Notes under the pieces: generated by a model | What the model was told of the DNA's origin: nothing | Database searches by the model: none | What the model saw: only the letters and a program-made list of their open reading frames with translations | Made by a program: the position numbers and the translations under genes | Shown: piece after piece, positions 44,851-53,842 of the stretch | How the letters are laid out: the number at the start of each line of letters is the position of its first letter | Position numbering within the stretch: the first letter of the stretch is position 1 | Assembly (NCBI GenBank): GCA_910577825.1 | Contig: CAJTOK010000002.1 | Location: 85,965 to 149,964, forward strand | DNA from: an uncultured Lachnospiraceae bacterium | GTDB lineage: Bacteria; Bacillota; Clostridia; Lachnospirales; Lachnospiraceae | Length of the DNA stretch: 64,000 nucleotides | Direction: 5' to 3'

Positions 44851-45046
44851 TGTAACGCCCCTTTCTCATTTTCCTGCCTACTTCTTTCCTTGTCCCATCA
44901 CTGTTTTCCTGGTATATTGCCTGGGTTTTTCTGTCATATATAATTACAGGCACATCCAGGGCTTTCCTTTTCTCTAATTCAATTCTTACAGCTTCTTTTA
45001 CACGCTTAACTACTATCTCATCTGGAATATATTCTTCACGTTTCAT
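44825..45046 (-). CDS. Small protein upstream of the zeta-like gene, possible antitoxin
   Basis: A 73-residue charged protein beginning MKREEYIPDEIVVKRVKEAV with a predicted long helix and a beta-rich middle (VPVIIYDRKTQAIYQENSDG). GAAGGG precedes the ATG, and its stop overlaps the kinase start, so the two are coupled. A small gene immediately before a zeta-type kinase suggests an antitoxin; I recognise no antitoxin domain. It is contained in insertion B. Confidence 0.55.
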   Translation of the reverse strand: MKREEYIPDEIVVKRVKEAVRIELEKRKALDVPVIIYDRKTQAIYQENSDGTRKEVGRKMRKGRYSERISEKS

Positions 45047-45113
45047 ATTTCACCCTTCTTTCCATGTTATATTTATATCTCCCTTATTTAATAACCTTAT
45101 TATAACACCATAC

Positions 45114-46432
45114 CCCCATTCCATCAACATTGCCGCCACGCCAGATGTAATTGCTGCTGCCATGCTTGAACCATTCTGGTAATCATATCTGGCTGTTTCC
45201 CTTCTCTCTGCTTCAGTAGCAGGATATATATTCCCAATTCTTGGCAGCGGGCCATATATTCCAATGCCTGGTGCTGCAAAGTCTGGTTTTATATTTCCAT
45301 TTCTTGTAAAACCACGGCTTGAATCTATAGCTATACTGTTATTTGCTGAATCATAATATGCTACAGAAATAAGGTTTGGGTTATTACTCGGGCCACACAA
45401 TGTAATATCCGGGTCGGGCCGCAAGAAGTAAGTTGTTTCAGGAAGGAAATTCCTTATTGGAAGCCACATATCAAAAAAGGCATTTCCATTGGTTTCATTA
45501 AAAACACATATTTTCCATATCCCTTCTGATGGTGCCTGGAAGCGCATCTGTATACATTCATCACCACTTTCATAAGAAAGCAGCCTGTATTCTATATATA
45601 CAACGGTATTTTCAAGGATAAAATTAACTCTTCTCCTCTCACCATACCTTGCAAAAGTCTTTCCACTATACTCACCACCTGGCGAAATTATCCCGACAGA
45701 CATAACTTGTGGTGCATAAGTCCATAATTCCAGCGTAAACCCGTTATTGCCCCCTGCACGTATTTCCACCTCCAGGCCTTCACCTGGCGCCATAGTACCA
45801 CTTCGGTAATGCCTGCTTGTATTGGCTTCATTTCCGCATGATGTAACTACTGCAACTCCATTAAAATTACCTATATCGCTAAGTACATCGCCAAGTATTC
45901 CGCCATTTGTATGCCCGCCTGAATTTGTCCCTGCCCCGATGCACAGGATTAAAGGCATATTTGTTTCAGCTGCTTTATCCCTTAGGTAATCTATAGCAAT
46001 CATAATATCAGCTTCTGAATATACAGGCTCATCTGTTTCAATCTGGTAGAAGCGTTTAAGGCCGTTTTTTGCTTCCTTGCACTTTACAACACAAACTGTC
46101 GTAAGTGGTGCTACTCCTGAAAAGCCATTTTCTTCTATAAGGCTTCCACATGCCACTCCTGCAATAAAAGTGCCATGCCCGTTTGTATCCCTGCTTGGGA
46201 CTATTTCCCAGGGATTAGAAGAGTTTATTGCCTCGTTTATTTCCTCATTAGTAAATTCCACCCCATATGTAAACCCTTCTGGTATTCTTCCATGCTTTAA
46301 ACTGCTACATCCATCCTGCCCGCTATCTATAGTACCATCTGCCTGCTGGCATGGGTTAATGGTCTGGTCCCATATAGAATAAATCCTGCTGCTTCCAGAA
46401 GAATCTAAAAAAGCGGGGAGTGTGTAATCTAT
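45114..46432 (-). pseudogene. Split S8 protease gene, middle piece with His and Ser
   Basis: A continuous open stretch of about 440 codons begins IDYTLPAFLDSSGSSRIYSIWDQ. It holds the catalytic histidine (TNGHGTFIAGVACGS) and serine (NGSSMAAAITSG) of a subtilisin-family protease, and ends LMEWG before insertion B. It lacks the Asp motif, which is at 51796-52116. Upstream is insertion A with no Shine-Dalgarno, so independent translation is unlikely. After the border the frame reads a further 21 codons of unrelated sequence. Confidence 0.85.
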
Positions 46433-46474
46433 CCCCGCTGGTGTATGGTACAATATTATATTTTTGATATATTA

Positions 46475-47173
46475 TTAATTACCCTGCCCATAATAAGCAT
46501 TAGCCCCGTGCTTACGGTAATAATGTTTATCCTGCAGTTCCTGTGGTGCAGGCTGTATACGTGGGTTAATAGTTTCTGCCCTGTATGCCATCTTAGCTAC
46601 TTCTTCAAGGACTACTGCATTATGTACTGCTTCATGTGCATCTTTGCCCCATGCAAAAGGCCCGTGGTTCTTGCATAATACTGCTGGTACTGCTACAGGG
46701 TCAAGTTCCCTTGCCTTAAATTCATTAACAATAAGTATACCTGTATTAGTTTCGTATGCTTCTTCAATTTCATCTTTATTAAGGCATCTTAAACATGGCA
46801 CTTCACCATAAATATAATCTGCATGTGTAGTACCATAGCATGGAATGCCCCTTCCAGCCTGTGCCCAGCTTGTAGCATATGAGGAATGTGTATGCACAAC
46901 CCCGCCTATTTCTGCAAATGCTTTGTATAATTCTACATGTGTAGCAGTGTCGGAAGAAGGGTTATATTTGCCCTCAACCTTCTCTCCTTTAAGATTGACA
47001 AGTACCATATCATCAGGTGTAAGGCTGTCATATTCCACACCACTTGGCTTAATGGCAAAAATCCCGCTTTCCCTGTCAATTTCACTTACATTTCCCCATG
47101 TAAAGGTAACAAGCCCGTACTTTGGAAGAAGCATATTTGCTTCATACACTCTTTTCTTTAATTCTTCTAACAT
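46475..47173 (-). CDS. araD: L-ribulose-5-phosphate 4-epimerase
   Basis: A 232-residue class II aldolase-family epimerase that converts L-ribulose-5-phosphate to D-xylulose-5-phosphate. Markers are TWGNVSEID, IKPSGVEYD, SSDTATHVELYKAF, the zinc histidines in VVHTHSSYATSWA, and LCKNHGPFAWG. It has AGGAGGG ahead of its ATG and is the last gene in insertion A. No other arabinose genes are nearby, so its metabolic partner genes must lie elsewhere. Confidence 0.93.
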   Translation of the reverse strand: MLEELKKRVYEANMLLPKYGLVTFTWGNVSEIDRESGIFAIKPSGVEYDSLTPDDMVLVNLKGEKVEGKYNPSSDTATHVELYKAFAEIGGVVHTHSSYATSWAQAGRGIPCYGTTHADYIYGEVPCLRCLNKDEIEEAYETNTGILIVNEFKARELDPVAVPAVLCKNHGPFAWGKDAHEAVHNAVVLEEVAKMAYRAETINPRIQPAPQELQDKHYYRKHGANAYYGQGN

Positions 47174-47217
47174 AGTTCCATACCCTCCTAAAAATATTTT
47201 GATATTAATAGTTTATA

Positions 47218-49629
47218 TCAATTATAAGCCTTTGTAAAGATATTTATATCCTTTCTGCCAGTTAAAATATAAATAATTAAACGGAACATCCTTCCACATC
47301 TTTTATAAGCTGCACCTGATGTATTCTGGATAAATAATAAAACTTCTTTTTCATCTTCTTTGCTTATATCATTATTAGAAAATGCTGCACACTGTAATAC
47401 TGCACATGCCTTTTCAGAAACTTTCTTTCCAGATATACCTGATATTTTTTCTGCATATTCTTTATCCTCAAGTTTTGAAATTCCTTTTAAGCCACAAAAT
47501 GCAAGATAGTTATTTAATAAGTTAAAATACAAAACTACCCTTGTATTAGCTTTATCTGTAGAACTTATTTTTCTGGTAATATGCCTGAACCTTATTCTTA
47601 TATATATAACTGGTGCCAGTATAATTAATAAAACTGCTGCTGTTACTATAAATTTCTTATTAATGTTTAGAATATTTTTCACTGTGCCATCATTCTTACC
47701 ACCTATATCTTCTTCATCTTCCTGTAAATCTTCTTCCTGCTCTATATCTTTTCCACTGGAAACCTCTTCTTTATCTTCCTCTTCTTCTTTTATATCCTGT
47801 CTGAAATCTTCCTGCACATAATCATTATTTTCTGTCTGGTTATCCCCATCTCCAGTATCCCCGTCAGCCAGTACAGAATTTGTCATATCAAAAGGCAGCC
47901 AGCCAAAGCCCTTTTTATATACTTCTGTCCAGGCATGTGCATTATAGTCAGTTACATCTGCAACATATTTCTGTCTGCCATCCTTATCATATTCAAGATT
48001 AAATGCAGCCGGCCTTATAAAATAACCTGAAACATATCTTGCTGGCACATTATTCATCCTTAATAAAATTGTACCTGTTGTGGCATAATGTTCACAATAA
48101 CCCTTTTTTTGCCCAAAAAGGAAATATTCAATATAATCCTGCCCGTCTGGTACATCGTACAGGTTCTGGCTATACTTTGTATCTTCACATATTTTATTCT
48201 TAACAGATACACATAAGCCTCCTATATTTATATCTGTTATATCACCCCATACAGAGTCCCCGCCAATAAATGTTTCTGAAAATTCCTGGAGTTTTGTAAG
48301 GCCTTCTGGCACTTTAAGATACTCATTATATACAAATCTTGTATATTCTTCCTGGTCCTCTATTCCATAATACTCCATTTCATTACTGGATATTGATAAT
48401 ATATACTGCATCATCCAGTTTGGCATATCGTAACAATTATACTGGTATCCTTTCTTATTATCCCTATATATATATGGTGTAAATGAACTTCTTCCTGTAA
48501 GTTTCCAGTCTGTGGTAATATCCATATTGAAATTACCAAGCCCGTCTGTCCAGTCTAAAGACATTGCTACTTTTTTCTTTGCAGCAATACAAGCCTTAAT
48601 AGCATTATATGTTTCCATGTCTATATCTGTTTCAGGCACAGGCGGCTTAACATCCTTAAAAGATTTCCATCTGCCATTTTCATATATATCTTTTGAGAAA
48701 CTTTTTATATAAATATTGCTTTCTGGTTTTCTGTCAGTTTCTATACGCATTACAGAGCGGCCTGTCCTGTCTGGTGCTTTGTTATCAAGATAGCCGTCCT
48801 CCCTGCTGCTTATGCGGTTTTGTATAGTTTTAACCAGCTCTTTTACCTCTTTTTCTATATTATGCTGTTTCTTAAGGGCTGCTTTAGAACTGGCAAATAT
48901 CTTTTTATTAGTGGCCTTGCCTGCTGCCAGTGATGCTATAAAGCATACTATAATTATTCCTGTAAATAAAAGATATCTTCCAGCCATATTACCTGGAATA
49001 TGCCTCTCCTGCCAGAAATTTTTCCTGCCGCCACACACTTCAGACTTTATACTGAATAAAAGCCCTGGAACACCAACTGACAGAAAAAATGATGATGCAA
49101 CTGATGGCGCTTTACCATGTAACATTTCCATTGCAATAACAGAAACAACCGGAAACAGCATCAGGGAATACCATTTTATCTTTAATACCGCAAATGCCAT
49201 AACCACAATTACTAAGAAAATAACAAGCACCATTGCAAGCTTTTCATATATATGGATTCCCAAAAAGCTGGTACTTGTCCTTATCCTGTCAACAGCTACT
49301 TCACCAAGCCCCTCATAAGCATAATACTGTTTTTTAATATATGAATACAATATTCCAAATTCATCTTCAATACGTGCATAATTCCTTATAATAACTGTTA
49401 CAAATATTAAATTAACTGCCAGTTTCCCAGTATTATACCATATACTATTGCCAGACCATAATATACAGACTGCCAGGGCAAATACCATACTGGCAAAAAA
49501 CACTTTTCCAAAATCTCCTTTGTATTTATACGCATCACAAAAGGAACGGTATAACCCGCAAGCTGTAAAAGCCAGGAAAAGCGCATTAAAAAAAATACGT
49601 GCATATTTGTCAATCCTGTCTTGTGACAT
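47218..49629 (-). CDS. Membrane transglutaminase-like protein
   Basis: An 803-residue protein with several N-terminal membrane helices (about 1-230), an extracellular transglutaminase core and a further membrane helix near 640. The catalytic Cys is in KKGYCEHYATTGTILLR, the His in DYNAHAWTEVY and the Asp in LPFDMTNS. Together with MoxR and DUF58 genes it forms a common bacterial three-gene set of unknown role at the cell surface. Acidic low-complexity sequence (about 600-635) links the core to the last helix. Confidence 0.87.
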   Translation of the reverse strand: MSQDRIDKYARIFFNALFLAFTACGLYRSFCDAYKYKGDFGKVFFASMVFALAVCILWSGNSIWYNTGKLAVNLIFVTVIIRNYARIEDEFGILYSYIKKQYYAYEGLGEVAVDRIRTSTSFLGIHIYEKLAMVLVIFLVIVVMAFAVLKIKWYSLMLFPVVSVIAMEMLHGKAPSVASSFFLSVGVPGLLFSIKSEVCGGRKNFWQERHIPGNMAGRYLLFTGIIIVCFIASLAAGKATNKKIFASSKAALKKQHNIEKEVKELVKTIQNRISSREDGYLDNKAPDRTGRSVMRIETDRKPESNIYIKSFSKDIYENGRWKSFKDVKPPVPETDIDMETYNAIKACIAAKKKVAMSLDWTDGLGNFNMDITTDWKLTGRSSFTPYIYRDNKKGYQYNCYDMPNWMMQYILSISSNEMEYYGIEDQEEYTRFVYNEYLKVPEGLTKLQEFSETFIGGDSVWGDITDINIGGLCVSVKNKICEDTKYSQNLYDVPDGQDYIEYFLFGQKKGYCEHYATTGTILLRMNNVPARYVSGYFIRPAAFNLEYDKDGRQKYVADVTDYNAHAWTEVYKKGFGWLPFDMTNSVLADGDTGDGDNQTENNDYVQEDFRQDIKEEEEDKEEVSSGKDIEQEEDLQEDEEDIGGKNDGTVKNILNINKKFIVTAAVLLIILAPVIYIRIRFRHITRKISSTDKANTRVVLYFNLLNNYLAFCGLKGISKLEDKEYAEKISGISGKKVSEKACAVLQCAAFSNNDISKEDEKEVLLFIQNTSGAAYKRCGRMFRLIIYILTGRKDINIFTKAYN

Positions 49630-49638
49630 AATCCCTCC

Positions 49639-50751
49639 CTATATTAAAATCTCTGCCGCCCCCATTGAATTTTTTAAATCTTTAAAATTATACTGTATTA
49701 TTCTTCTGTCATATGCAAATAATTCAAAATCTGTATTAATTGCAATAAACGGAATATTCTCCTGTTCATTATACTTTCTTATATACATATCTTTAATTAA
49801 TGACACATCTGTACATTTTTTATTTTTGCCAGTAATTATATTTATCCCACTTTGCACAAAACAATATGAATCACTTTCCTGCCTTACAAGATATCTTATA
49901 ATTGTTTCTTCACTATTATCATACCAGCATATATAATGTATACAGCCATTTGAAACAAGGCTTGCAGAAATTGACAGGACAGCCTGTATAAAGCACTTCT
50001 TCTTATAAGCATTATCAATATTCCCAGAACCAATAAAAAAAACTGCCATACATATAGCATTACTGTACTTCTGTCTTGACATAAGTTCACCAGCCTTGGC
50101 AGATAGCTTCCAATTTATATTTTTAAAACTGTCACCCTGCCTGTACTGCCTTGTTTCACCATTTTCCATACTGTCTGGTGCCATAAAAACCTGGGACATG
50201 CTGTTACTTTCATTTGTATCCTTATATGCACCATGTACTATACAGACTGGAACTTCGTATAGTTCAGGTATAACTATTACCAGATGTTCATACCTGTCAT
50301 ATTTAAAAACAGGAAGCTTTAATATTCCAAGATAATCTTCTGCCCATATTTTCTTAATACAGAACTCAATGCTTCCTGGATTTTTAGCATGGTAATAACA
50401 CCGGGCCACAGAAGAACCCCTGCCGTCTGCACTGCCATAGAATTTTGTAACTTCTTTTTTGCCCGTATATGAGTTAATACTTTTGACAAAAACCCCGATT
50501 CTCCCTGTTGGAAGTATGCCTCTGTTATTAAATATAATTTCTACATTAATTTCTTTCCCGGCCTGTATAACAGATTCTGGTGTATTTATTGAAATATAAA
50601 CCCCATGTATGCTTATAATATTTAATACCAGAAGAATGAAAAATGCCAGTATGCCCCCATAAAAAATATTTAAAAATGCCTGGTTCTTGTATATTAATGC
50701 CATATACATGCTGGATGCTACTAAAATAATATACGCTATTAACCGTTTCAT
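49639..50751 (-). CDS. DUF58-domain protein
   Basis: This 370-residue protein has two N-terminal helices (about 1-47), a beta-rich section and the DUF58 segment RQYRQGDSFKNINWKLSAKAGELMSRQK, followed by a von Willebrand A-like region. DUF58 proteins accompany MoxR ATPases and transglutaminases. It is 13 bases from the MoxR gene and 9 from the transglutaminase gene, in the order expected. Confidence 0.85.
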   Translation of the reverse strand: MKRLIAYIILVASSMYMALIYKNQAFLNIFYGGILAFFILLVLNIISIHGVYISINTPESVIQAGKEINVEIIFNNRGILPTGRIGVFVKSINSYTGKKEVTKFYGSADGRGSSVARCYYHAKNPGSIEFCIKKIWAEDYLGILKLPVFKYDRYEHLVIVIPELYEVPVCIVHGAYKDTNESNSMSQVFMAPDSMENGETRQYRQGDSFKNINWKLSAKAGELMSRQKYSNAICMAVFFIGSGNIDNAYKKKCFIQAVLSISASLVSNGCIHYICWYDNSEETIIRYLVRQESDSYCFVQSGINIITGKNKKCTDVSLIKDMYIRKYNEQENIPFIAINTDFELFAYDRRIIQYNFKDLKNSMGAAEILI

Positions 50752-50764
50752 TGTTTATCTCCAA

Positions 50765-51721
50765 TCAGATAATGCTTCTTACAGAACGCGGCTTTTTAAT
50801 TTTTGTCTTTATCTGTCCGAGAATTTCCTCTGCGCTGGAATGCAGCATACGTGCTTTGGATGAAAGTATTATACGGTGTGCCGCAACAGCATTAAATACC
50901 TCTTCCGCATCATCAGGCACTACATAATCCCTTCCTTTAAGGAATGCTGCCGCCTTTGACATATTTACAAGTGCTATTGTCCCCCTTGGGCTTAATCCAA
51001 GCTCTATCTGCGGATGTGCCCTTGTTTCCCTTGCAAGCAGGCAGATATATTTGTACACTTCATCTTTAATATAAATTTCATTTACCATTTTACGTATATT
51101 TAAAAGTTCTTTCCCGTCAATCACAGGTTCAACAAGGTTAATTATATCATTGCTTTTTCCCTTGGCTATTGCAATTTCATCTTCAAGTGAAGGATACCCT
51201 AATGAAAGGCATACCATAAACCTGTCAAGCTGTGACTCTGGCAGAAGCTGTGTACCTACACTTCCAGCAGGATTTTGTGTTGCTATTACTATAAACGGCT
51301 TTGGGACTTCCCTTGTTACACCATCTACAGTTGCACAGTTCTCCTCCATAACCTCTAACAGTGCTGACTGTGTTTTAGGAGATGTCCTGTTTATCTCATC
51401 AGCAAGAAAAAGGTTGCACATAACTGTACCTGGCTGGTAATAAAAATGCCCGTCCTCTTTATTATACATTGTAAATCCCAGTATATCAGAAGGCATTACA
51501 TCAGGTGTAAACTGTGTACGTGTATTTTCAAGGTTCATTGCCTTTGCAAATGCTATTGCAAGTGTAGTCTTGCCAACCCCTGGAATATCATCAATAAGTA
51601 TATGCCCTCCAGCCAGTATTGTATTCATCATAAGAAGCACACATCTGTCTTTTCCAATTACTGCCTTTTTAACTTCTTTTATAACCCCCATTATTTCATT
51701 ATAATATATGTCATTCTCCAT
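50765..51721 (-). CDS. MoxR-family AAA+ ATPase
   Basis: A 318-residue AAA+ ATPase with Walker A DDIPGVGKTTLAI, Walker B LFLADEINRTSPKTQ, sensor ATQNP and SPRGTIALVNMSKAAA. MoxR proteins act as chaperones that assemble or activate partner VWA/DUF58 proteins. It is the first gene in insertion A, starting 74 bases inside the right border with GGGGGA upstream. No clear promoter is seen, so it may be read from the S8 promoter. Confidence 0.92.
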   Translation of the reverse strand: MENDIYYNEIMGVIKEVKKAVIGKDRCVLLMMNTILAGGHILIDDIPGVGKTTLAIAFAKAMNLENTRTQFTPDVMPSDILGFTMYNKEDGHFYYQPGTVMCNLFLADEINRTSPKTQSALLEVMEENCATVDGVTREVPKPFIVIATQNPAGSVGTQLLPESQLDRFMVCLSLGYPSLEDEIAIAKGKSNDIINLVEPVIDGKELLNIRKMVNEIYIKDEVYKYICLLARETRAHPQIELGLSPRGTIALVNMSKAAAFLKGRDYVVPDDAEEVFNAVAAHRIILSSKARMLHSSAEEILGQIKTKIKKPRSVRSII

Positions 51722-51795
51722 CTTATCCCCCTGATATTACTGCTGCCCTGAAAGACTTTTTAAGTATTCTGCCAGAAACTGTAACATACACCAGC

Positions 51796-52116
51796 CCCTG
51801 TATCAACAAACCCCACCATTACACCATTTCCATAAAGGCTTAAAGCGGGCTGCCGCTGCACCCTTGCAATGCCTGTCGTTTCAAGTACCTGAGAGGAAGA
51901 CATAAGCCCATAACAATGTGGCACTATATATGCACCGCCATTTATATCACTTTGCACTTCCCTTCCATAATAATAAGCAACTGCAAATTTATTAGTTACT
52001 AAATGGAAGCAGTCATTACCAAACTGTCTCTCTAAAAAGCCTGGAAACCCTGTGTATTCTACAATATAATCCTGGTAATCTTCAGAGTAAACCCTGCTGG
52101 TACATCCAGTATCCAT
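51796..52116 (-). pseudogene. Split S8 protease gene, N-terminal piece with Asp
   Basis: Starting at ATG 52114-52116 behind GGAGAATTT, this piece encodes 107 residues ending in VMVGFVDTG, the catalytic aspartate motif of subtilisins. It includes the propeptide-like region typical of clostridial S8 proteases (DYIVEYTG, HCYGLM, TTGIARVQRQPALSLYGNG). The frame then runs 11 codons into insertion A (AGVCYSFWQNT) and stops at 51760. Expressed alone it would be a non-catalytic fragment. Confidence 0.85.
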
Positions 52117-52125
52117 AAATTCTCC

Positions 52126-52197
52126 ATTTCTGCATATAATAATGCCATATTAGTTTAGCTTATTTATAACTTATATATATATAATATATGCAGAAAT
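52126..52197. repeat. 16-base inverted repeat upstream of the split S8 gene
   Basis: ATTTCTGCATATAATA (52126-52141) and the reverse complement of 52182-52197 agree at 15 of 16 positions, separated by 40 AT-rich bases. It lies between the clpX stop and the S8 ribosome site. It could be a hairpin in the S8 leader, a clpX terminator without U-tract, or a tiny MITE-like element. Confidence 0.55.
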
Positions 52198-52208
52198 AAA
52201 ACTATAAG

Positions 52209-53639
52209 TTACACAGAAACATTGCTGCCTGTATCCCTCTGTGTAAGGATTTTTGCCTCCCCGCTTCCTCTCATTTCTATTACAGGAGCGCCACAGCTGT
52301 TAATATAATCTTTAGTTATTGTAACCCTCCCGATTAAATCATCTTTTGGTATTTCATACATTATATCAAGCATAAATTCCTCTATAACAGCCCTTAATGC
52401 ACGTGCACCTGTCTTTTTTTCTATTGCCTTCTTAGCAACAGTCCTTACTGCTTCATCATCAAATACAAGGTCTACTTCATCAAGTGCAAGCAGCTTTTTA
52501 TACTGTTTCAAAATAGCATTTTTAGGCTGCGTAAGAATCTGCACAAGCATATCCTCTGTCATTGCCTGTAATGCAAATACTACTGGCAGCCTTCCAAGAA
52601 ATTCAGGTATCATCCCAAATTCACGCAAATCCTCTGTTGTAACTTTCTGGAGCAGGTTCTCATCTTTATCATATTTATCTTTAAGCTCTGCATTAAAACC
52701 AATAGATGACTGCTTGCTCAGCCTGTTTTTAATAATTTTTTCAAGCCCTGGGAATGCCCCGCCACATATAAAAAGAATATTTCTTGTATTAACTGTTGTA
52801 AGAGGCACCATTGCATTTTTGCTTCCTGCACCAACAGGCACTTCAACATCACTTCCCTCTAAAAGTTTAAGCATTCCCTGCTGTACAGATTCACCACTTA
52901 CATCCCTGCTGTTTGTATTACGTTTCTTAGCTATTTTATCTATTTCATCTATAAAAATAATTCCATGTTCTGCTTTTTCCACATCATTATCTGCCGCTGC
53001 AAGAAGCTTTGATAAAACACTTTCTACATCATCACCAATATACCCTGCTTCTGTAAGTGAAGTAGCATCTGTTACTGCAAGCGGTACCTGCAGTATCCTT
53101 GCCAGTGTCTTGACAAGATAAGTCTTGCCACAGCCTGTAGGGCCAGTCATAAGCATATTTGACTTCTCTATCTCCACATCATCCTGTTCCATGTTATCTG
53201 TAAGCACACGCTTATAATGGTTATAAACTGCAACCGACATTACTTTTTTAGCATGTTCCTGCCCTACTACATATTCATCAAGTTTTCCTTTTATAATATG
53301 CGGCGCTGGAAGATGCTGTATATCAAATACTTCTTCCTGTACTTTTTTCTTTTCAGTACCAGGCTTTTTCTTTTTAAGCTTCTGGCGTTTTGGCACATTC
53401 TCCTGCATATTTCCTACACCGCCACTGAACATGTCCATATATGGCATACCCTGGAAACCATTTAAATTAATGTTTCCCATTGAATTAAAAGTCTTCTGCA
53501 TACAGTCACTGCATATACAGATATTATTAGGTATATGAATCATCTTGCCAGCTTTGCTCTCAGGCCTTCTGCATATAAAACAAACATCTTCGTAATCTTT
53601 ATCATCATTATTACTATTATTATTAATGTCCTCTGACAT
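52209..53639 (-). CDS. clpX: ClpX-type AAA+ unfoldase
   Basis: This 476-residue protein has an N-terminal zinc-binding domain (CFICRR, CICSDC; about 19-44), a linker with a basic run of about 80 residues longer than usual, and a ClpX ATPase core: Walker A GPTGCGKTYL, Walker B IIFIDEIDKIAKK, sensor EFLGRLPV, then GARALRAVIEE. It unfolds substrates for ClpP. No clpP or tig is next to it, so it may be a second, specialised ClpX paralogue. Confidence 0.85.
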   Translation of the reverse strand: MSEDINNNSNNDDKDYEDVCFICRRPESKAGKMIHIPNNICICSDCMQKTFNSMGNINLNGFQGMPYMDMFSGGVGNMQENVPKRQKLKKKKPGTEKKKVQEEVFDIQHLPAPHIIKGKLDEYVVGQEHAKKVMSVAVYNHYKRVLTDNMEQDDVEIEKSNMLMTGPTGCGKTYLVKTLARILQVPLAVTDATSLTEAGYIGDDVESVLSKLLAAADNDVEKAEHGIIFIDEIDKIAKKRNTNSRDVSGESVQQGMLKLLEGSDVEVPVGAGSKNAMVPLTTVNTRNILFICGGAFPGLEKIIKNRLSKQSSIGFNAELKDKYDKDENLLQKVTTEDLREFGMIPEFLGRLPVVFALQAMTEDMLVQILTQPKNAILKQYKKLLALDEVDLVFDDEAVRTVAKKAIEKKTGARALRAVIEEFMLDIMYEIPKDDLIGRVTITKDYINSCGAPVIEMRGSGEAKILTQRDTGSNVSV

Positions 53640-53690
53640 ACTAAACCTCCATTCCTGATATAAAACCCTTTTTATAATACATACATATTA

Positions 53691-53720
53691 AGATTACCCT
53701 AATAATACCACATACGTCAA
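53691..53720 (-). promoter_or_regulatory. Promoter of clpX
   Basis: Minus-strand TTGACG (53715-53720) and TAATCT (53691-53696) have an 18-base spacer, about 50 bases upstream of the clpX start. Confidence 0.5.
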
Positions 53721-53780
53721 CTCTATAATGAAAAATATTTATTATATTTCTATTAAAACGGCTATAATTGCCAAATAAAA

Positions 53781-53811
53781 AATAAACCATAACATAATGC
53801 TATGGTTTCAA
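53781..53811 (-). terminator. Intrinsic terminator of the XRE regulator gene
   Basis: On the minus strand the stem AAACCATA / TATGGTTT closes a 9-base loop and is followed by ATTTTTTATTT. Confidence 0.7.
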
Positions 53812-53842
53812 ATTAAATCAATGGTTTGTATGGTTATAATAT

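Larger units (their letters stand above)
44216..45113. mobile_element. Insertion B, 898 bp, inside the S8 protease gene
   Basis: The borders are set by continuity of the S8 reading frame: removal of this stretch joins TGG-GG to A-GTT in frame. G runs flank both junctions in the coding strand. The inward-facing ends are TATGGTGTTATAATAAG (right) and TTTGGTGTCAAATAGC (left), sharing T-TGGTGT. It carries a 73-residue gene and a frameshifted zeta-like kinase but no recombinase. The ends resemble those of insertion A. Confidence 0.65.
46433..51795. mobile_element. Insertion A, 5,363 bp, inside the S8 protease gene
   Basis: The S8 frame runs VDTG up to GGGG at 51795-51798 and resumes with GGGG-ATAGATTAC at 46436-46427. 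The inward ends are inverted repeats: GCTGGTGTATG-T-TACA (right) and GCTGGTGTATG-G-TACA (left). Removing one copy restores VDTGIDY in frame. The cargo is four same-strand genes (MoxR, DUF58, transglutaminase, AraD) with no recombinase. Inserted DNA is certain from the split gene; the transposition mechanism is unknown. Confidence 0.75.

Noticed and set aside
45050..46453. The middle S8 piece as an independent complete protease gene
   Set aside because: It would start at an unsupported TTG without a ribosome site, lacks the catalytic Asp motif, and its first and last codons belong to the inserted elements.
46433..51795. Insertion A as a prophage or integrative conjugative element
   Set aside because: It contains no integrase, phage or conjugation genes and is only 5.4 kb with four metabolic or surface genes.
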